64,000 nucleotides of DNA from Nocardioides iriomotensis (GCF_004168035.1 NZ_SDPU01000012.1:62001-126000); one strand, 5' to 3'; shown: positions 8,068 through 17,077, counted from the first letter of the stretch. Notes: a model not told the origin generated them from the letters alone. Program-made: numbers and translations.

Positions 8068-9621
8068 TCAGCCGCCGACGCCGGCGAGCGGCTCGCGCAG
8101 CTCCAGCCAGTGCAGGAGCGCGCGGGCGCCGAAGCCGGTGGCGCCCTTGGTGTACTCGTACTCGTCCTTGGGTGCGTCGCCGACCGACGCGATGTCGAGG
8201 TGCGCCCACGGCACGTCGCCGGCGAAGTGGCGCAGGAACAGCGCGGCGGTGATCGCGCCGGGCGGACCGGCGGCGTTGTCGGCGTCGGCGACCTTGGAGG
8301 AGAGCCGCTCCTCGTAGTCGTCGACGAGCGGCATCCGCCACAGCGGCTCGTCCGCGGAGAGCGAGGCGGTGCGGAGCAGGTCGGCGAGCGCCTCGTCGGT
8401 GGCGAAGTAGCCGCCGGTCTTCTGCCCGAGCGCAATCTTCATCGCGCCGGTGAGCGTGGCGATGTCGACGAGGGCGTCGGGCGCGAGCTCGTCGACGGCG
8501 TACGCCATCGCGTCGGCGAGCACCAGCCGGCCCTCGGCGTCGGTGTTGGTGACCTCGGACGTGCGGCCGCCGTAGTGGACGAGCACGTCGCCGGGGCGGA
8601 TGGAGTTCGCGCCGACGGAGTTCTCGGCGAGCGGCAGCAGGCCGGTCACCCGGACGGGGCAGTCGACGGCAGCCAGCGCACCCATGACCGCGAGCACCAC
8701 GCCCGCGCCGGTCATGTCGCGCTTCATCAGCATCATGTTGTCCTTGGGTTTGATCGACAGCCCGCCGGTGTCGAACGTGATCCCCTTGCCGACCAGGACG
8801 ACGTGCTTCGCCTTGCGGGCGCCCGACGCCGGCGTGTAGTCGAGCCGGACCATCCGCGGCGGGCGTGCCGAGCCCTGGCCGACGCCGAGGATCCCGCCGA
8901 AGCCCTGGGCGGCGAGCTGCTTCTCGTCCCACACCTTGACGGTCAGGCCGGCGTTGCGCGCGACGGTCCGCGCCTGGTCGGCGAGCCACTCGGGCGACTT
9001 CTCGTTGGAGGGCACCAGCGCGAGGGTGCGGGACATCCAGCCGGCGCCGGCCACGGCGACCGCCCGGTCGAGCGCGGCCTTGCGCCCGGCCGCGTCGGAG
9101 ACGCCGGCGAGCACGACCCGCTCGACCGGCTCCTTCAGCGCCCCCGTGGAGCGCCAGTGGAACTCGAACGAACCGAGCACCAGGCCCTCCACCAGCGCGC
9201 GGAGGCCCCCGTCGTCGGCGAGCGCCGCCAGCGACGTCGCGACGGTCTCGTGGCCCTTGGCGCGGCGGACCAGGGCGGCGCCGGCGCGGCGCAGCTCGGA
9301 CGGCGAGCCGCCGCCGACCCCGACCAGCAGGACGAGGCGGAGCGCGTCGTTGGTGAGCCCGGACGGCGACAGCACGGCGTGCTCGACGACCTCACCGACG
9401 GCCCCCGTCGCCTTGTGCAGCTCGAGCAGGGAGAACAGGTCGAGGTCGAGCTCGTCGAGCAGCTCGGCCGCACCGGGCCCGAGGGTCGGTCCGGCGGCCT
9501 CGGCCCCGTCGCCGGGGTCGGCCAGCACGGGGAGCGCGACGACGTCGGCGCCCACCACCGCGGACGGCGCCACGTCGCTCAGCGCGATCTGCGGCGGGCT
9601 GACCTGGGCGGGGAGGGACAC
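8068..9621 (-). CDS. pepA: Leucyl aminopeptidase (M17)
   Basis: A 517-residue M17 peptidase. The N-terminal half is the macro-like domain and the C-terminal half is catalytic. Metal and catalytic motifs are clear: VGKGITFDTGG, the MKRDMTGAG element, and NTDAEGRLVL with the metal-binding Asp and Glu. It releases N-terminal amino acids from peptides in the cytoplasm and normally works as a two-metal hexamer. GTG 9621 is chosen because AGGAG lies about 5 nt upstream; an earlier in-frame extension lacks family similarity. Confidence 0.94.
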   Translation of the reverse strand: MSLPAQVSPPQIALSDVAPSAVVGADVVALPVLADPGDGAEAAGPTLGPGAAELLDELDLDLFSLLELHKATGAVGEVVEHAVLSPSGLTNDALRLVLLVGVGGGSPSELRRAGAALVRRAKGHETVATSLAALADDGGLRALVEGLVLGSFEFHWRSTGALKEPVERVVLAGVSDAAGRKAALDRAVAVAGAGWMSRTLALVPSNEKSPEWLADQARTVARNAGLTVKVWDEKQLAAQGFGGILGVGQGSARPPRMVRLDYTPASGARKAKHVVLVGKGITFDTGGLSIKPKDNMMLMKRDMTGAGVVLAVMGALAAVDCPVRVTGLLPLAENSVGANSIRPGDVLVHYGGRTSEVTNTDAEGRLVLADAMAYAVDELAPDALVDIATLTGAMKIALGQKTGGYFATDEALADLLRTASLSADEPLWRMPLVDDYEERLSSKVADADNAAGPPGAITAALFLRHFAGDVPWAHLDIASVGDAPKDEYEYTKGATGFGARALLHWLELREPLAGVGG

Positions 9622-9710
9622 GCGGGCTCCTGACGGCTGCGGGGCGGGGTGGCCGGCGTACGCCGGGGTGGCCCCGACCCTACTCGCGGAGACCGCCGTC
9701 CCGGCACGGC

Positions 9711-9745
9711 AGGACCCCGCCCACCCTGAGGGTGGACGGGGTCCT
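9711..9745 (-). terminator. Strong GC-rich hairpin after the DUF3117 gene
   Basis: An inverted repeat with outer arms AGGACCCCG/CGGGGTCCT and inner arms CACCCT/AGGGTG around a one-base loop. It begins about 35 bp past the DUF3117 stop and ahead of pepA. There is no T-run, as is common for actinobacterial terminators. Confidence 0.65.
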
Positions 9746-9781
9746 GGCGATCCGATGATCAGTGGTTGTGCGGGGTGGGGG

Positions 9782-9949
9782 TCAGCCCACGACCTCGTTG
9801 AGCGCCGCGCCGAGGGCACCTGCCTCCTCGGCGTTGAGCTCGACCACGAGGCGGCCACCGCCTTCGAGCGGGACCCGCATCACGATGCCCCGACCCTCCT
9901 TGGTGACCTCGAGCGGACCGTCGCCCGTCCGCGGCTTCATCGCCGCCAT
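9782..9949 (-). CDS. DUF3117 small protein
   Basis: A 55-residue protein starting with MAAMKPRTGDGPLEVTKEGR, the highly conserved actinobacterial DUF3117 family start, and ending in an acidic, Ala-rich helix. The function is unknown. ATG 9949 is supported by GGAAGAGG about 7 nt upstream. The gene is short and stands alone between pepA and the divergent enoyl-CoA hydratase, with its own hairpin terminator. Confidence 0.9.
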   Translation of the reverse strand: MAAMKPRTGDGPLEVTKEGRGIVMRVPLEGGGRLVVELNAEEAGALGAALNEVVG

Positions 9950-10169
9950 GCGCACACCTCTTCCTGTACCAGTTCAGTGCGCCGTTGCTGTGCGTGGCCT
10001 GATCCCACCCGGGTGTGAACCGACCGTGGCGCTGCTTCGTGGTCCATTATTCCCCAAAGACACCCGGTTCGACGGTCGAGTTCCCGAACGGCGGCCGGAT
10101 CGGTGTCCGCGGCGTGCGGCAGACTGCGTCCAGACGACCCCCGCCACCACCGCGAGAGGCCACCTGCCG

Positions 10170-10973
10170 ATGTCCGACCCGACCCAGCCGCCCGTCCTGC
10201 TCGACGTCAGCGACGGCGTCGCGACCGTGCAGCTCAACCGTCCCGAGGCGATGAACAGCCTCGACGTCGCGACCAAGGAGCTGCTGCGCGACACCCTGCA
10301 GCAGGTCGCCGCCGACGACGCGGTGCGCTGCGTGGTGCTGACCGGCAGCGGCCGTGCGTTCTGCGTCGGCCAGGACCTCAAGGAGCACATCGGGCTGCTG
10401 GAGAGCGGGACCTCGGACTCGCTGTTCACCACGGTCCCGGACCACTACAACCCGATCGTCACCGCGCTCGTCACGATGCCGAAGCCGGTCGTCGCCGCCG
10501 TCAACGGCGTCGCCGCCGGCGCCGGCTGCAGCCTGGCGTTCGCATGCGACCTGCGCGTCGTCGCCGACACCGCCGGGTTCAACCTGGCGTTCACCGGGAT
10601 CGCGCTGTCCTGCGACACCGGCTCCTCGTGGACCCTCCCCCGCCTGGTCGGCCGGGCGAAGGCGCTCGAGCTGCTCTACTTCCCCCGCACCATCCCGGCC
10701 GCCGAGGCGCTCGACCTGGGCTTGGCCACCAAGGTGGTGCCGGCCGACGAGCTCGCCGGCGAGGTGGCCGAGCTCGCCACCCGGCTGGCGGAGGGCCCGA
10801 CCGTGGCCTACGGCGCGGTCCGCCGCGCGGTGACGCACTCCTCCGAGCACGACTTCGCCGACTCGGTCGCGTTCGAGGCCGAGATGATGGCGCTGACCGG
10901 CCGTACCCGCGACCACCGGCACGCGGTCGAGGCGTTCGTGGGCAAGCAGAAGCCGTCGTTCGAGGGCCGCTGA
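10170..10973 (+). CDS. Enoyl-CoA hydratase/isomerase family protein
   Basis: A 267-residue crotonase-fold protein. The oxyanion-hole segments are the GSGRAFCVGQDL loop and the NGVAAGAGCSLAFACD loop. The acidic pair expected in classical hydratases is not clearly both present: the second position is in the GIALSCDTGSSW segment, where Asp is found. Such variants include PaaG-type isomerases. It may act in fatty acid or aromatic acyl-CoA degradation. ATG 10170 is preferred because upstream codons lack similarity. The 220 bp upstream is shared with the DUF3117 promoter region. Confidence 0.88.
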   Translation: MSDPTQPPVLLDVSDGVATVQLNRPEAMNSLDVATKELLRDTLQQVAADDAVRCVVLTGSGRAFCVGQDLKEHIGLLESGTSDSLFTTVPDHYNPIVTALVTMPKPVVAAVNGVAAGAGCSLAFACDLRVVADTAGFNLAFTGIALSCDTGSSWTLPRLVGRAKALELLYFPRTIPAAEALDLGLATKVVPADELAGEVAELATRLAEGPTVAYGAVRRAVTHSSEHDFADSVAFEAEMMALTGRTRDHRHAVEAFVGKQKPSFEGR

Positions 10974-10975
10974 TC

Positions 10976-11746
10976 GTGGGCCGCCTCTCGGGAGTGCTCG
11001 CGGCCGGCCTCGGCGCGGTCCTGCTCGTCACGACCGTGGCGGTGCCCGGTCCCGCCGCGGCCGCCGGTTCGCTGCCGTCGTACCTCCAGGTGGGCGACGG
11101 GGTCCGCCAGCTCGTCACCGTCACCAGCGACCGGTGGAGCGACACGCGGGCGCGGTTGTCGGTGTGGGAGCGCGCAGCGGGCGGTGACTGGCAGCGGGTC
11201 CGCGGCCCGGTGCGGGTGCGGCTGGGCTGGAACGGCTGGGTGCCGGGCGGCAGGCGGCGGCAGAACACCGGGACGACGCCGGCCGGGTCGTACTCCATGG
11301 AGCGCGCCTTCGGCACCCGCACGAGTCCCGGCACCGCGCTGGACTACCGGCACGTCGACCGCGACGACGTCTGGCCCTACGAGCCGCGCGACCCGGCGAC
11401 CTACAACATCCTGCAGCCGCGCCGGGCGGCCGGCTCGCACTGGCGGCCCGACTACCACGAGCGGCTGCGGTCCTACGGCTACGAGTACTCCTACGCGGTC
11501 GTGCTGGGGTTCAACCTGCCCCGGGACGTGCGCTGGTCGTCGGAGCGGCGGCAGTACGTCGCGGGCACGCCGGCCGACACCAGGCGGGGCGGCGGGATCT
11601 TCCTGCACGTGCAGCGCTCGACGTACACCGCCGGCTGCGTGGCGGCGCCGCTCGACGACGTCCGCTGGATCGTGCGGCGGCTCGACCCGGCCGCCTCGCC
11701 GCGGATCGTGATGGGCCCGACGGACTGGGTGAAGCGCCGCTACTAG
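10976..11746 (+). CDS. Secreted YkuD-like (L,D-transpeptidase family) protein
   Basis: A 256-residue exported protein with an N-terminal signal peptide ending after the Ala-rich GPAAAAG stretch (about residue 30). The C-terminal half carries a YkuD-like catalytic pattern, with His in FLHVQRS and Cys in AGCVA, although the usual Arg after the Cys is replaced by Ala. The family crosslinks or modifies peptidoglycan, or hydrolyses related bonds. GTG 10976 starts 2 nt after the enoyl-CoA hydratase stop. The 3' end overlaps the convergent carboxypeptidase by 4 bp. Confidence 0.78.
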   Translation: MGRLSGVLAAGLGAVLLVTTVAVPGPAAAAGSLPSYLQVGDGVRQLVTVTSDRWSDTRARLSVWERAAGGDWQRVRGPVRVRLGWNGWVPGGRRRQNTGTTPAGSYSMERAFGTRTSPGTALDYRHVDRDDVWPYEPRDPATYNILQPRRAAGSHWRPDYHERLRSYGYEYSYAVVLGFNLPRDVRWSSERRQYVAGTPADTRRGGGIFLHVQRSTYTAGCVAAPLDDVRWIVRRLDPAASPRIVMGPTDWVKRRY

Positions 11747-12489
11747 TAGTGGCCGCCGAGCGTGCGCACCAGCTGGCGCGGGGCGCGGTGCCGCATCCGG
11801 TGCTGGCCGGGACGGGCGGCGTACTCGACGGTGACGGCCTTGCCGCGGTACCGGTGGTTGAACCACTGCGTGAACGTGCCGTGGCAGACGCCGCCGCAGA
11901 CGAATCGCTTGCGCGGCAGGTTCAGCCCGCGCGAGAGCCGCAGCGCGAACCGCCGTACCGACGGGACCGACGTGTCCACGCCGTGCAGCGGCTGGTGGAA
12001 GCTGACGACGTACCGCGGCCGGATCTCGTCGAAGAAGGCCATGACCGCCCGCGTCTCCGGCTCCGACGCAGCGTGCGGCCCGGACTCGTAGCTGCCGTCG
12101 AGGTCGGCCCAGCGGTAGGGGAAGTTGCGGTTGAGGTCGACCCCGTGGGCGTTGCGGCGGGTGTGGCGGGCCAGACCGTCGGGGTTGTAGGTCGGGATCA
12201 CCCAGAGGTCGAGCCCCTTGACCTTCCGGCCGTCACGGATGCCGCGCAGGATGTGCCGTGTGGCCGGCTCGTTGCCGTGCATGGTCGCCATCGCGACGGC
12301 GGTGACCTTCGCGTCCGGGTTGCCGACCCGGTAGGCCATGATCTTGCGGCCCTTGACCGACAGCCCGACCACGCGGGTCTGGACCACTGCGGAGCGCTCC
12401 TCCCCGGCGGCGCGGACCGCACCGGCGGGCGGGGGTACGACGAGCAGGGCGGCGAGGACGACGAGGGCGGTCCCGAGAGCGCGGCGCAT
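11743..12489 (-). CDS. Secreted M14 zinc carboxypeptidase (murein peptide type)
   Basis: A 248-residue secreted peptidase: signal peptide in the first about 25 residues, then an M14 fold. Zinc ligands are seen in MHGNE (His and Glu) and the later His in SFHQPLHG. The substrate-binding Arg lies in NAHGVDLNRNFPY, and the catalytic Glu is in VTVEYA near the C-terminus. The size and motifs resemble MpaA/gamma-D-glutamyl-meso-DAP peptidases, so a cell-wall peptide substrate is likely but not proven. It follows a membrane-protein gene by 3 bp. Confidence 0.85.
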   Translation of the reverse strand: MRRALGTALVVLAALLVVPPPAGAVRAAGEERSAVVQTRVVGLSVKGRKIMAYRVGNPDAKVTAVAMATMHGNEPATRHILRGIRDGRKVKGLDLWVIPTYNPDGLARHTRRNAHGVDLNRNFPYRWADLDGSYESGPHAASEPETRAVMAFFDEIRPRYVVSFHQPLHGVDTSVPSVRRFALRLSRGLNLPRKRFVCGGVCHGTFTQWFNHRYRGKAVTVEYAARPGQHRMRHRAPRQLVRTLGGHY

Positions 12490-12492
12490 GAC

Positions 12493-12897
12493 CTAGATGT
12501 TGCCGGTGGCGAGGAAGCCGGTGAAGAGCAGGACGCCGACCAGCAGACCGACATGGGCCAGGGCGGAGAGCCCGGGGCCCTCGCCCCAGGTGTCCGCGGT
12601 CGGTCCGGACGAGTGCCGCCCCCGGGCCGGGAGCCAGCGCGCCAGGATCAGCAGGCCGGCGACCACGGTGACCCACCAGAACAGCAGCGCGATCCAGCCG
12701 AGCAGGGCGTTCCCGGTGACGAGGAAGGCGACCCACAGGATGACGGCCGGCACGCCCGAGAACGTGTGCGTGTTGAGCAGACCACGCGGGATCGAGAGTC
12801 GTCCGGCGCCCTCGTCCTTCGCGAGCCGGACGCGGGTGAGGACCACGACGACCGCGGCGAGGACGGTGAGCACCAGGGTGATGCGGTACGGAGTCAC
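12493..12897 (-). CDS. Four-helix integral membrane protein, unknown function
   Basis: A 134-residue hydrophobic protein with about four membrane helices. Histidines occur in the NTHTF segment before the second helix and in the ALAHVG start of the last helix, which could suggest a small cytochrome-like protein, but no heme motif is certain. GTG 12897 is chosen because it opens directly onto the first helix. The M14 peptidase gene follows after 3 bp, so they form a two-gene operon. Confidence 0.7.
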   Translation of the reverse strand: MTPYRITLVLTVLAAVVVVLTRVRLAKDEGAGRLSIPRGLLNTHTFSGVPAVILWVAFLVTGNALLGWIALLFWWVTVVAGLLILARWLPARGRHSSGPTADTWGEGPGLSALAHVGLLVGVLLFTGFLATGNI

Positions 12898-12991
12898 GCG
12901 ACGATCCTGCCGTAACGCCCTGGTCACCTGCACGCAACCTGCCGTCGCGGTCCGAACCGGTGGTGCTCTCCGGGACTCTCCGGGGCCGCGG

Positions 12992-13474
12992 CTAGGCCCG
13001 GGCGGCTTCCTCGGGGCCGCCCTCGAGGCGCTCCTTGAGCACGGCCAGCCCCTGGTCGAGGAGCCGCTCGATGACGGGCCGCGCGACCTTCCAGCCGAGC
13101 GCCCCGAGGCGCCCGCCGGGCACGACCGCGAGCTCGGACCACAGGAACCGCGAGGCGTCGGGGCCGTCGGCGACGACCTCGAACTCGCCCTCGCCGCGCA
13201 CGACCGTGCCGGTGTGCAGCACCTCGCAGCGGCCGCCCCCGTCGGGCCGGACCTCCCAGGAGGTGATCGTCATGGTGTCCCAGAACCCGATCCGGCCCAG
13301 CCCGGACCAGGCGCGGATCCGTCCCCCGACGCCGCGCGCCGGTGCGGCGGGGTCGGCGTGCTCGACACGGGTGTGCGGCACCCAGTCGCTCTGGCTCGGC
13401 CAGTCGGTGACGTACTCCCACGCCGCCGCGGCCGGCACGGCGAGGGGCACCTCGCGCCGGATCAGGGCGCGCAT
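12992..13474 (-). CDS. SRPBCC (START-like) family protein
   Basis: A 160-residue protein with the polyketide cyclase/SRPBCC pattern: an N-terminal beta strand ending in VPAAAAWEYVTDW, the central acidic strands and a long C-terminal helix ending in LKERLEGG. Members bind hydrophobic ligands in a deep pocket. The ligand is unknown. The start codon shares one base with the stop of the DivIVA-like gene, so the two are translationally coupled. Confidence 0.85.
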   Translation of the reverse strand: MRALIRREVPLAVPAAAAWEYVTDWPSQSDWVPHTRVEHADPAAPARGVGGRIRAWSGLGRIGFWDTMTITSWEVRPDGGGRCEVLHTGTVVRGEGEFEVVADGPDASRFLWSELAVVPGGRLGALGWKVARPVIERLLDQGLAVLKERLEGGPEEAARA

Positions 13475-13782
13475 CAGCCCGCCCCGTCCTCGCGCCGTAC
13501 CCCCTCGTCGCGGTCGGCGTCGCCGATCTCGGCCGCGTCGCGCTCGGCGGCGAGACGGTCGAGCAGCGCGTCGACCTCGGACATCCGGTAGCCGCGGAAC
13601 GCGGTGGAGAAGCGCACCCGCCGCAGGTCCTGCGAGGTCAGCGGGCCGTCGGCCTGGACGCGGCTGTCGGGCCGGTCGTCGAACGTCTCCGCCATCGCCC
13701 CGCCGCGCCCGGTCGCCGCGACGGCGACCACGCCGATCAGCGCGACGATCAGGATCGCGAACACCCAGGTCATGAGGCCCAT
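13474..13782 (-). CDS. DivIVA-domain small membrane protein
   Basis: A 102-residue protein with one N-terminal membrane helix (about residues 4-24), then the DivIVA-domain motif (VRFSTAFRGYRMSEVDALLD) and a charged coil. The motif is the one seen in cell-division and polar-growth proteins such as Wag31, but this version is anchored and much shorter. A role at the division site or membrane curvature is inference. It lies 22 bp after the LOG-family gene in a dapE-LOG-DivIVA-SRPBCC operon. Confidence 0.82.
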   Translation of the reverse strand: MGLMTWVFAILIVALIGVVAVAATGRGGAMAETFDDRPDSRVQADGPLTSQDLRRVRFSTAFRGYRMSEVDALLDRLAAERDAAEIGDADRDEGVRREDGAG

Positions 13783-13804
13783 CCTGCGCTACTCACCCTG
13801 ACGG

Positions 13805-14608
13805 TCACTCGGGCGGCACCGTCGCGTCGCCCGGCTCCGCCTTGGCCCGGTCGCTGCCCCGCGGGCGGCGGGTGCGCGCCTCGACCATCAGCGCGACCGC
13901 CTCGTCGACGTCGTCGGTGACCGTGAACATGTCGAGGTCGGCCGGGCTGACCTTGCCCTCGGCGAGCACGGTGCCGCGGATCCAGTCGACGAGTCCGGCC
14001 CAGTAGGAGGTGCCCATCAGCACGATCGGGAACGAGGTGACCTTGCGGGTCTGCACCAGCGTCAGCGCCTCGAACAGCTCGTCGAAGGTGCCGAAGCCGC
14101 CCGGAAGCACGACGAAGCCCTGGGCGTACTTGATGAACATCGTCTTGCGCGCGAAGAAGTAGCGGAAGTTCAGGCCGAGGTCGACGTACTCGTTGAGCCC
14201 CGACTCGAACGGCAGCTCGATGCCGAGCCCGACGGAGTGGCCGCGCGCGGCGCGGGCGCCCTTGTTGGCCGCCTCCATGACGCCGGGACCGCCGCCCGTG
14301 ATCACCGCGAAGCCCGCCTCGACGAGCTTGCGGCCGATCTCCTCCCCGAGGGCGTACGACGGGTCGTCGAGGGTCGTGCGCGCGGAGCCGAACACCGAGA
14401 TGGCCGGTCCGAGCTCGGCCAGAGAGCCGAAGCCCTCGATGAACTCGCTCTGGATACGCAGCACTCTCCATGGGTCGGTGTGCACCCAGTCCGTCGGGCC
14501 GCGCGAGTCCAGCAGCCGCTGGTCCGTCGTACTCGTGTCGAGCTCGCCGCCGCGGAGCCGGGTGCGACCGCGGTACTTCTCGTGGGGCTGCTCGGTCAGG
14601 TCGCTCAC
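13805..14608 (-). CDS. LOG-family Rossmann protein (TIGR00730)
   Basis: A 267-residue protein with both lysine-decarboxylase-like/LOG motifs: the nucleotide-binding GGGPGVMEAANKGA and the catalytic LPGGFGTFDEL. LOG enzymes hydrolyse cytokinin riboside 5'-monophosphates or other nucleotides, while bacterial members are broad nucleotide phosphoribohydrolases. The GTG start overlaps the dapE stop by 4 bp, indicating coupling. The link to dapE is common in actinobacteria, but its biochemical meaning is unclear. Confidence 0.9.
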   Translation of the reverse strand: MSDLTEQPHEKYRGRTRLRGGELDTSTTDQRLLDSRGPTDWVHTDPWRVLRIQSEFIEGFGSLAELGPAISVFGSARTTLDDPSYALGEEIGRKLVEAGFAVITGGGPGVMEAANKGARAARGHSVGLGIELPFESGLNEYVDLGLNFRYFFARKTMFIKYAQGFVVLPGGFGTFDELFEALTLVQTRKVTSFPIVLMGTSYWAGLVDWIRGTVLAEGKVSPADLDMFTVTDDVDEAVALMVEARTRRPRGSDRAKAEPGDATVPPE

Positions 14609-15669
14609 GACGCGGCCCCCAGCCAGGTGCGCAGCTGCTCCTCGACGGAGCGGATGTGGTCGAGCGGCACGAACTCCTCCTGCTTGTGGGCGAGGTGCGG
14701 GTCGCCGGGGCCGAAGTTCACCGCCGGCACGCCGAGCACGCTGAAGCGGGCGACGTCGGTCCAGCCGAACTTCGGGTTGGCCGTGCCGCCGACCGCCTCG
14801 ACGAAGGCGGCCGCCGCGGGCACGCTCAGCCCGGGCATCGCGGCGGGCGCTGAGTCGCTGACCTCGATGTCGAAGCCGTCGAACACCTCCCGCATGTGCG
14901 CGAGCGCCTGCTCCTCGGTGCGGTCGGGCGCGAAGCGGTAGTTGATCGAGACCCGGCACTCGTCGGGGAGCACGTTGCCGGCGACGCCGCCGGAGATGAA
15001 GACGGCGTTGAGGCCCTCGTGGTACTCCAGCCCGTCGATGACCGGTCGGCGCGGCTCGTACGCGTTGAGCCGCGCGAGCACCTCGGCGGCGCCGTGGATC
15101 GCGTTGACGCCCATCCAGGAGCGGGCCGAGTGGGCGCGCTCGCCGCGCGTGATCACGTCGACGCGCATCGTGCCCTGGCAGCCGGCCTCGACGACCGCGT
15201 CGGACGGCTCCATCAGGATCGCGAAGTCCGCCTGCAGCAGCTCCGGGTGGCTCTGCGAGAGCAGGAATAGGCCGTTGCGCTCGGCCTCGACCTCCTCGCA
15301 CTCGTAGAACACGTACGTCACGTCGCGGTTGGGAGCCGGCACCGTGGCGGCCGTCCGGAGCGCGACCGCGACCCCGCCCTTCATGTCGCAAGCACCGAGG
15401 CCGTGCAGGTCGGTGTCGGTCAGCTTGGCGGGCAGGTTGTCGTTGAGCGGCACCGTGTCGATGTGCCCGGCGATCACGACGCGCTCGTCGCGGCCGAGGT
15501 CGGTGCGCGCCACCAGCGTGTGGCCGAAGCGCTGCACCGTCAGGTGGTCGAGCCCGCCGAGCGCGGCCTCGATCGCGTCGGCGATCGCCGCTTCGTTGCC
15601 GCTCACCGACTCGATGTCGACGAGGTCGCGGGTCAGGCTGACGGCGTCCTGCGTGAGGTCGAGAGACAT
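14605..15669 (-). CDS. dapE: Succinyl-diaminopimelate desuccinylase
   Basis: A 354-residue M20 amidohydrolase. Metal motifs are visible: GHIDTVP, CDMKGG, the Glu pair in YECEEVEAERNG and the MEPSDA ligand. It hydrolyses N-succinyl-LL-DAP to LL-DAP and succinate in lysine and peptidoglycan synthesis, using two zinc ions. ATG 15669 is chosen over the upstream in-frame ATG 15678 because of the AGGA spacing. It heads the operon with the LOG-family gene. dapD and dapC lie a few kb away in this window. Confidence 0.94.
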   Translation of the reverse strand: MSLDLTQDAVSLTRDLVDIESVSGNEAAIADAIEAALGGLDHLTVQRFGHTLVARTDLGRDERVVIAGHIDTVPLNDNLPAKLTDTDLHGLGACDMKGGVAVALRTAATVPAPNRDVTYVFYECEEVEAERNGLFLLSQSHPELLQADFAILMEPSDAVVEAGCQGTMRVDVITRGERAHSARSWMGVNAIHGAAEVLARLNAYEPRRPVIDGLEYHEGLNAVFISGGVAGNVLPDECRVSINYRFAPDRTEEQALAHMREVFDGFDIEVSDSAPAAMPGLSVPAAAAFVEAVGGTANPKFGWTDVARFSVLGVPAVNFGPGDPHLAHKQEEFVPLDHIRSVEEQLRTWLGAAS

Positions 15670-15760
15670 ATGGGTCATCCTGCCAGCGCAACCGGTGGTC
15701 CGCCCCAGGACCGTGGTTCCTGCCATCCAGAACTGTCGGTGCTCGGTGGTCGAATGAGTC

Positions 15761-17077
15761 ATGGCAGAGATCCCGGCACCCGAGCAGGCGGACACCCCTG
15801 CCGCGGTGCTGGCTGCGGTCCGCGCCGAGCGTGAGGCCGCGGATCGCGCGGAGTGCCGGGTCCTGGAGCTGGCCCAGGACTGGGCGGCGATGCACGCTCC
15901 CGATGGTCTCGATCCGCTGGGCATGGAGCGGTCGACGCTCGTTGCTGGCCCCGGGACACCGCCGGTCGGCGAGTTCTGTGTCGCCGAGCTCGCTTCCGCG
16001 CTGCGGATCAGCACCGACGCCGGCCGGACCCTGCTGGCCGAAGCGGTCGAGCTGGCCCACCGACTCCCCCAAACCTGGCGGCGGGTCCGTGCCGGTGAGC
16101 TGCCCGCCTGGCGGGCCCGGCGGGTCGCGCGGTCCACCCTCGCGCTGACCCGGGAGGGGGCGGCGTTCGTGGACCGGCACGTCGCCTCCTTCGCGCACAA
16201 GGTCGGGCCCGCGCAGCTGGACCGGCTGGTCGAGGAGGCCCTGGTCCGGTTCGAGCCCGACCTCGCCGACGCCCGCCGCCGCGCGGCCGCCGACGGTCGG
16301 CACGTCACGGTGCACACCGACCAGGTCGGCTACGACGGCACCGTGCACGTCGAGGGCGACCTCGACCTCGCCGACGCGCTCGACCTCGACGCCGCCCTGA
16401 TCACCGGCGCGGCTCGGCTGGCCGACCTGGGCTGCACCGACTCGCTCGACGTCCGCCGCGCGCACACGCTCGGCGAGCTCGCCCGCGGCACCGACCCGAC
16501 CCTCGACCTGGACCAGCCCGGCCACGGCCGCGAGGTCGTGCTCCACGTCCACATCACCCCCGACGCCCTCAACGGGCACGACGGCACTCACCTCGCGCGG
16601 GTCGACAACACCCGCAGCTTCGTCGACGCCGACCAGGTCCGCACCTGGTGCGGCACCCCCGGCACCACCGTCACCGTCCGGCCAGTGCTCGACCTCGACG
16701 AGCACATCAGTAGCACCGCCTACGAGACCCCCGACCGGCTCGCCGAACAGGCCACCCACGTCGACGGCACCTGCGTGTTCCCCTGGTGCACCCGCCCCGC
16801 CCGCAGCACCCACGGCACCGACTGCGACCACGTCGTCCCGCATGCCGAGGGCGGGACCACCTGCTCCTGCAACATCGCGAGGCTCTGCCGCCGGCACCAC
16901 CGGCTCAAGACCCACACCGCCTGGCACTACGACGTCCTCGAGCGCGGCAGCTACCTGTGGACCAGCCCGCACGGACTGGGATTCCTCCGGGACCGCACCG
17001 GCACGATCGACGTGACGCCGCCCGATCGACCGTCAGGCAGACACGCCGGCCATCTCCTCGTCGTCTCCGACCCCTGA
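15761..17077 (+). CDS. DUF222 / HNH endonuclease protein
   Basis: A 438-residue protein typical of the actinobacterial 13E12-like DUF222 family: a long helical N-terminal domain (about residues 1-310) followed by a C-terminal HNH nuclease domain (about 340-400). The nuclease domain has CVFPWC, the CDHV motif of the beta-beta-alpha-Me finger and the NIARLCRRHHRLK motif with paired His residues. These proteins occur in many paralogous copies and are associated with mobile DNA. The gene lies immediately upstream of a transposase remnant, consistent with an accessory insertion point between dapE and dapD. Confidence 0.9.
   Translation: MAEIPAPEQADTPAAVLAAVRAEREAADRAECRVLELAQDWAAMHAPDGLDPLGMERSTLVAGPGTPPVGEFCVAELASALRISTDAGRTLLAEAVELAHRLPQTWRRVRAGELPAWRARRVARSTLALTREGAAFVDRHVASFAHKVGPAQLDRLVEEALVRFEPDLADARRRAAADGRHVTVHTDQVGYDGTVHVEGDLDLADALDLDAALITGAARLADLGCTDSLDVRRAHTLGELARGTDPTLDLDQPGHGREVVLHVHITPDALNGHDGTHLARVDNTRSFVDADQVRTWCGTPGTTVTVRPVLDLDEHISSTAYETPDRLAEQATHVDGTCVFPWCTRPARSTHGTDCDHVVPHAEGGTTCSCNIARLCRRHHRLKTHTAWHYDVLERGSYLWTSPHGLGFLRDRTGTIDVTPPDRPSGRHAGHLLVVSDP

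Noticed and set aside
13805-16972. A 1055-codon open frame on the minus strand
   Set aside because: It is real only in its last about 268 codons (LOG gene). The rest is antisense to dapE's other frame and to the DUF222-HNH gene, a high-GC artefact.
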